Origin: Rhododendron vialii
Taxonomy: Eukaryota; Streptophyta; Magnoliopsida; Ericales; Ericaceae
Length of the DNA stretch: 64,000 nucleotides
Assembly (NCBI RefSeq): GCF_030253575.1
Contig: NC_080568.1
Span: 25,609,501 to 25,673,500, forward strand
Reading direction: 5' to 3'
A program made the position numbers and the translations under genes. Positions 58,501 to 64,000 of the stretch are shown one piece after another (position 1 is the stretch's first letter; every line of letters starts with the position of its first letter). The notes beneath the pieces are model-generated. The model was not told the origin of the DNA. It was given only the letters and a program-made list of their open reading frames with translations, and did not search any database.

Positions 58501-59974
58501 GCTTGCAACAGAGATGCGAAAGTTTGTGATTAACTCCATGTCCACAATGGAGTTACTGTTTGGGATATCCGCTTGCGTAGAGATGTGTGTGTACAGGAGG
58601 AGGCAGCTTTGATGGTGTTGCTCTTTAGAGTGTATGATGTATGGGGGTTAGGAGAAGGGGAGGATGAGATGCGGTGGAATGTATCCTCATCTAGAGCCTT
58701 TCGGGTGAATTCCTTTTATCTTTATGTCGGAGGGGTAATCCCTCCTTTCCTTGGCAAGCTATTTGGAAAACAGTGGCTCCGCTTAAAGTGAGTTTCTTTG
58801 TTTGGTGCGCGGCTCAAGGCAAAATTCTTACTATCGATAATTTGATTCGGTGAAGGAGAATCTTGGTAAATTGGTGTTATATGTGCAAAAGGGATGCAGA
58901 GATGGTCAATCACCTTCTGCTTCATTGCCCGGTGGCGTGGGAGCTTTGATCCTTGATTTTCTCTTGGTTTGGGATACAATGGGTTGTTTCAAGTAGTGTC
59001 ATGGAACTCTTAATTGCTTAGAATGGGGCCAAAGTGGGAAAAAGAAGGAAGCGTGTTTGGGCTATGATCCCTCTTTGTTTGATGTGGGTGATTTGGCGTG
59101 AAAGAAATTCGAGATGCTTTGAAGGAGTTGAAAAGCCTTTATCTAGAATTTTTTTTTTTTTGTTAAATAGCTTGTATAGTTGGGACAAGTATGATTGTTT
59201 TCCATCTCTTGACCAATTTTTAGATTGGTTTGAGCTTTTTCAATCGAATAGGAGTGCAAGTGTATAGGGGCTTTTTGTCTTGTGGCCTTCAATTGTATAT
59301 GGGGCGGTATTCCCTTAATGCTTTTTTGGTAATATAATCTTTTACTTATCAAAAAAAAAATTGTCACCGTTAACAGTCACTGTGAGGTTTTCCTGTCCAA
59401 GGGAGTTGAGGAACTAATAAGGTTCAACATACTGACCCGCATAAGGGTCCTTCAAACTTGTTAAATTTCACGTCGTTAGGCCATAGCAAGTTAAAATGAA
59501 TGGATTGGACGCAAAAAACTGCAACTAGTATTTGTAAAGTTTAGACCGAGAATTTGCTCACGTAGCTATACATCTCACATGATTCGTTTTTTATCTTATT
59601 CACTCTGGTTTTCTGTGGCTTTTCCTTCATGGGTTTCTAAGATTGTGTTTATGTCCATCATTTTTGTTTCCCTGAATCCGAAGACTGTGTACGACCATGA
59701 CACGTTCTCCAAAGATGACAAAATGGGAGATGCAGAGTTTGACATTAAAGCACTAGTAGAGGCCATGAGAATGGATTTGCACGGGCTTTCATCTGGGGTA
59801 ACAGTCACAAGAGTCGAACCGTCAAGGCAAAACTGCCTAGCGGAAGCTAGCTCTATTAAGTGGACAGACAGGAAGGTTAGTCAAGATTTGTGCCTCAGAT
59901 TGAGAAATGTGGAATGTGGTGAAGTGGAACTGTCCCTGCACTGGGTTGACCTTCCTGCCACCAAGGCTTTATAG
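55598..59974 (+). CDS. C2-domain ABA-related (CAR) protein, three exons
   Basis: Exons 55598-55708, 56640-56735 and 59684-59974 join in phase (37 + 32 + 96 codons) to 165 residues, the usual CAR size. One C2 domain fills the protein: [76 protein letters not shown]. The Asp residues of DVRSSDPY and [10 protein letters not shown] are the calcium-binding loops. The plant CAR insertion ([32 protein letters not shown]) and the tail [20 protein letters not shown] follow. CAR proteins bind membranes in a calcium-dependent way and recruit PYR/PYL abscisic acid receptors. Intron 2 (2.9 kb) holds a MITE and a LINE relic. No coding lesion is seen. Confidence 0.95.
56924..57209. mobile_element. MITE with palindromic ends in CAR intron 2
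   Basis: Flanked by an exact 10-bp duplication ATGGATAAAA (56914-56923 and 57210-57219), a Mutator-like length. The ends are inverted repeats of about 75 bp that are nearly perfect from GGTACCGAC inward (through ATCGTAGGG and the CCGGCCACCGG block). Each end is itself palindromic: GGTACCGAC, three bases, then GTCGGTACC. It is far more GC-rich than the intron around it. Confidence 0.85.
57820..59360 (+). mobile_element. 5'-truncated L1-type LINE relic in CAR intron 2
   Basis: The + strand encodes the end of an L1 reverse transcriptase protein ([20 protein letters not shown], then FLWSG and [20 protein letters not shown]), followed by traces of the zf-RVT region (near 58.8-59.0 kb) and [16 protein letters not shown]. 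The 3' end is TTTTACTTATC plus ten A, a typical plant L1 tail. Several frameshifts show it is dead. The 5' boundary is uncertain and no target duplication was found. Confidence 0.9.
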
Positions 59975-61260
59975 AGTTCATGAAGGATGTTTACTTACTT
60001 GCTATTATCCACAATATGGGTAAATAGTAGGGGTTGTGTTTGGTATACAATAATACATGTATGACAGATTGACCTTCCCGTACGTTAATAGCGTATGGGA
60101 TAGACGTTTTTCTCTTCTGTTGTCAATTTTTGTGTGTAAGTTCCTATTACCCGTTCTCTTTTTTGTTTTTGTGTTTTTGTAAACTTGTGCCTGTTTCAAT
60201 TGCAGGTTTTGTTTAAAATGTTATCTAAACCGATTGCAATTTGGAAGTTATTTATAATTATAAATGTGCAATAGGGAAAGTACGTAGTTTGGTTGAAGAG
60301 AAAAATGTCAGTGAGCAAACTTGAACGGTCGCCATAAGTTGGCCGTGTTAATTTACTGGTGAAGTTGTGGCATGCGCCCGTTAGAGCTACTAAATATGCA
60401 GCCATTTTTGGTGTTCTCCGAAGGAGTGTATTCACTTTGCTGTGATGCACAGCAGATTCACCCGTTTATGCCAGTTTTCCTCTTGGGTTTTGGTAACAGT
60501 TGTTGGAGAACTGTGGGTGGTCTTTTTCCCAACGGGCCGTAGAAGTTCTCAAAGAAAAATGCTGGATGAGCCTGATATAGTGGTCAAGATCATGAAGGAT
60601 GTAAATACTTCATTGCAGGGATGGACCGAGGGGCGGCCAGAGAGGGTGACCATCCACCCCGACGTTATTCTAATCGAATTAGGTCGAAAAAACTTAAGTT
60701 ATGTAAATCCGCACGTCCAAGTTTGATATATATGCTTTTTTACCTATTATATTTTTGTCCATACATTTGCGCGTGCCGCCTGAAGTTGAAAACCGGCGTC
60801 CGTCCTTGCTTCCTTGTCCTCTCGGAGAAGGATCCCTCCTTCAGCTGTTGGATTAACTACTGTAAAACAAGAGCGTATTACTTCGGAATCTGATACTGAA
60901 ATATAGAATATCAAAATGAAGAACGACAGCTGGGTTAAGTCGCGGACTAGGTCGCTCTTTTTAAGACGTTTCGCGGCTCTGCCCAGATTGTGCAAGCAGT
61001 TCGTTGAGTACCACGCCGTCCCCAGGATAAAACAGCCCAGAATTCACCACCTCTGCTCGGCCTTCTCTGCACAGAAGAAAACCGAAAAACAAAACACAAT
61101 TCTACCTATTGCTCGAACTCAACAGAAACCATTTTTGTGGAGGGAGAGAGGGATGTTTTTTTTCTGTGTAAAAACGTATTCTGAAACTCTGAATTTATAG
61201 GAGTAGGAGGAGCGGGTTGTGGCCACGGTTTTGGAAAACAAAACAATCAAATCCCACTAA

Positions 61261-61440
61261 TTATGCACATGTTTTTAATCAATCCGTTAATCAGCAACAA
61301 ATCAGATCCCACTGATTATGAACACGTTTTTAATCAATCCGTTAATCAGCAAGAACTTTCCATTTAGAAAAGGATTTTTGAACACGTTTTTAATCAATCC
61401 GTTAATCAGCCAGAACTTTCCATTTAGAAAAGGATCTTTG
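61261..61440 (+). repeat. 55-60 bp tandem repeat, three copies
   Basis: GTTTTTAATCAATCCGTTAA occurs at 61271, 61326 and 61386. The last two units also share CAGAACTTTCCATTTAGAAA or its AAG variant and are almost identical. Confidence 0.92.
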
Positions 61441-62834
61441 ATTGACTGAATATCTTGTAACAAAAAAAAACGTGTTTCAGAATTTTAACAAAAATGTGGG
61501 CTTAACTAGTACGTGCGCGAGGGGCTCAAATCTCGGATTTGCACCCCCTTGCACAAATAACCTATGACGCGCACCAGATTAACTAGTTTCCGAAATTGTC
61601 ACCCATTTTTCTAAACGCGCTAGACCTCTCTTTGGGTCCTTATTCACAAACTCATTTGTGTGCAAAGTCATTTAAAGTAGATAGAAGTTTTGTGACTTAG
61701 CAATGTGGGACTAGAGAAAATACAATGTTTTACAAATACAAACTAAAGTTCCAACATCAGCAGATAAGTTTTTGTGGTGTGGAATTTGGGTTTTGGATAA
61801 TAGAAGAACTTTATGGGATGTAGATTGCCTCTTATTCTGGGCTTTGGTTTAGTGTTAGGGTTTTAGCGTCTCTATCCGTGTTTGTGTATCGAAAGCTATC
61901 TGTTCTCAGTTGTGTGTGTCTTGTTCCTTCACGCGAGGAGCTAGTAAAGCAGGTTGTTTTAGGAGCTGGTTTAGTGCCTTTGCCCTTTAGCTGGATCTAT
62001 GTTACCTGAAACGCAGATCACACCAGTAGGCGAAACGAAAACTAGAACGCAGAATGCTACATGTCTAAATTGTCAAACTTTAGAGCCTAGGGGCCGGGTA
62101 GGGTTATATAGATAACGAACTCAAAACTTACCCTTTTAAGGAATAAACATCTGGTAAAACTAAATATTATTTTCGAAATTATTGATGCAAGACACAGTTT
62201 TAGGGATATAATGACCGTATTTTTACATTTGCTCTCACCAAAATTCAATTCTCTCCAAAATTTTACACTAGAAAGTTATGTACATTTTTTAGAAAAAAGT
62301 TTGCGGATCGCTAGATTTACAGTTTCGGAACGGTCGCGTATCATGTTCGGAACGTTTTGTACCAATATGTAATTTGCTAGCATAGTAGCGTTCCCTCGTA
62401 ACATAGAGCCGGATTCTCAAGGTTATCTCATTGGTCCATGTTATTTTGGTTTTATAAATGAATTATCTTACAAAAAATGACTCGTGAAACCTTTTAGAGA
62501 TGTTTTTAATAAAGATTATCATATTTAATAGTAATCAAGAAGGTTATCTTGATGAAGTGCAGGTTCGCAAACTTATTTGGTATCTAATAATGACTCTTTT
62601 TTTGTTCAAACGGAAATAAATCTAATCATGACTTCTTTTTTTTATCCGCATCAAATAATGAATTTGCTATGTCTATGCGAGGATTTATATTTTCACCTAT
62701 CATAATAATCTAGACCTTTATAGATCTCGATTCATGCCTTGGCCAGGGAGGAAGGTGTGGGTCCCAGACAAGGGCAGCTTCACATTCATTTGAGGGGGTT
62801 CAAGCGAGCCCTCTGTATTCGAACAATGCACTCA

Positions 62835-62840
<6 letters not shown>

Positions 62841-62874
<34 letters not shown>
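62841..62874. repeat. (TA)n microsatellite
   Basis: 34 bp of AT dinucleotides followed by a T run. Confidence 0.97.
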
Positions 62875-62882
<8 letters not shown>

Positions 62883-63868
62883 TTTTTACATATAATTTGA
62901 TTTTTCTTTTATATTTTTCATAGTGTTGGCGCTGAATTCTTCGTGAGTAGTCAAAGTGAGAAAAAATTGCCTTAAATTTGTGAGTATGTAATAGATAACT
63001 TAACTTAACTCAACAAAATGAAATAAATTAAGCACAATTCATTTTCAATCATAATAAAAAGAATTTATTTATATAGAGCTTTGTATACAAAAAATTTCTT
63101 TTGTGTTTATATCACTACTAAAACCCTGTAGCCGCCGCTGGTTCCGGATAAATTATATTTTGATCAAATGATTACCTCCCTCTCTACATCACAGAGTCAC
63201 AGACCATGCATGATGCTCTTCTTCTCACAAGAAATCCTACGTCCTTTTCTCCTCCACCACTCACGACCCTGACATCCCCACACCCCAAAAGAAAGGTTAG
63301 ATACATTGAGAATATATCAAGAAAATTAAAATATGAACGTACCTAATGTATGATTTAATTAGGTTAGTAGTGGTTTAGGTACGATTCTATATGTAATGGA
63401 TGGTAGAGGAAAAGGTGCAAAAAGAACATGAAACAAGAAAAAGGGTTATACGGTCATTTAAGATTTAACTTCAGGTTTCAAAAATTAGTGTGCATGCGCG
63501 CTGATCCGAACATCCGGCTGTAAAATAACGGTCATTTAGGATTGTTTAGGATTTTCCCGTTAAGTGTGTTATCAAACCCAATCCATTCATGACCATTGTA
63601 ACCAAAATATGACAAGAAAAATAACTGTAAATTCACAAGCCTGAGATATGAAAAATTAGTGAAAATCCACAATATACTTTCATCATTAGATGCCCGTTAA
63701 AAGGGTCTAATTCCAAGTCCTAGATTTTTATTTTATTTTTGCTCGGCATTCCGAGTCCTAGAATTGCTCATAGAATAGGTGAAAATATCGATATCTAACC
63801 AAAAAAAAAAGAGAGAGAGACCATCTTTATCCCCTACCATAGATGATCCCATTCGCGGAATAATTATA

Positions 63869-63997
63869 CTATGCCCCAAGGGCATAGCCACGTGGTGCCC
63901 TAGGGACTCTTTTTACCACACAAATATGTGTGGGCCACTGAAATGTGTGGTGCAGAGAGCCCTTGGAGCACCACATGGCCATACCTCGGGAGCATGG
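63869..63997. mobile_element. Foldback MITE near the window end
   Basis: The left half (CTATGCCCCAAGGGCATAGC, then CACGTGGTGCCCTAGGGACT) pairs with the right half in reverse complement (CCATGCTCCCGAGGTATGGC, then CATGTGGTGCTCCAAGGGCT), giving arms of about 54 bp around a short centre. No target duplication can be confirmed this close to the edge. Confidence 0.7.
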
Positions 63998-64000
63998 AAT

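Larger units (their letters stand above)
59975..63868. other. Intergenic, no gene supported
   Basis: Starts with the 3' flank of the CAR gene. Frames at 60442-60726 and 60916-61200 look unlike any family I know and lack clear splice support. A tandem repeat (61261-61440) and a (TA)n tract (62841-62874) are the only clear structures. Confidence 0.5.

Noticed and set aside
60442-60726. 94-codon frame downstream of the CAR gene
   Set aside because: No recognised motif, no clear splice partners and no leader signals. It may be chance.
60916-61200. 94-codon Arg-rich frame
   Set aside because: No family recognised and no flanking gene structure.

Overview
This is nuclear DNA of a flowering plant, most likely a eudicot. 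The evidence is spliced genes with GT-AG introns, plant-only families (plant mobile domain, PADRE/DUF4228, C2-domain ABA-related, At3g17950-like, chloroplast DUF3007), AT-rich intergenic DNA, GA/CT microsatellites and dense plant transposons. I cannot name the species. I built six host gene models by hand: cytosolic leucyl-tRNA synthetase (+, 5633-9499), a chloroplast DUF3007 membrane protein (-, 25575-31093), a PADRE/DUF4228 protein (+, 36002-36577), an At3g17950-like protein (-, 37944-38614), the retromer-like subunit VPS26C (-, 40888-53805) and a CAR-type C2 protein (+, 55598-59974). VPS26C and the CAR gene are divergent neighbours. A possible truncated Mpv17/PMP22-like gene start lies at 1968-3693.

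The main feature is a very large Mutator-like element (MULE), 10378-24763 (14,386 bp). It has matching terminal inverted repeats and an A-rich 8-9 bp target duplication. It carries two convergent transcription units. The left one (+, 13163-17591) is a plant mobile domain (PMD) gene whose N-terminal part is spread over tandemly duplicated small exons. The right one (-, 24437 down to 20113) is a FAR1/MULE-type transposase with a SWIM zinc finger, followed by an OTU-like cysteine protease domain. The convergent layout resembles that of maize MuDR, with the PMD gene in the second-gene position. The non-coding parts are full of a degenerate ~21 bp inverted-repeat motif (core TTCGGTAA...GAA), arranged as a ~116 bp tandem array near the right end. 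Both units carry small lesions: an in-frame TAG and a lost donor in the PMD gene, and a phase mismatch and a 1-nt shift in the transposase-OTU unit.

The rest of the window is a record of transposon insertions, many with visible target site duplications: a 1.07 kb MULE-like element (295-1361), a Tourist-like MITE (31919-32271), a Stowaway-like MITE (37461-37695), a 4.2 kb solo LTR with a nested hAT-like element and a foldback element inside VPS26C intron 9, a hAT-like element containing an RTE-type LINE fragment plus a Ty1/copia relic inside VPS26C intron 4, a tRNA-derived SINE in VPS26C intron 3, and a double-palindrome MITE plus an L1-type LINE relic in the CAR intron 2. VPS26C keeps all eleven exons, but the last one has a 1-nt frameshift before the conserved C-terminus. 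The stretches 32.3-35.5 kb, 38.7-40.8 kb and 60-63.9 kb hold no gene I can support.
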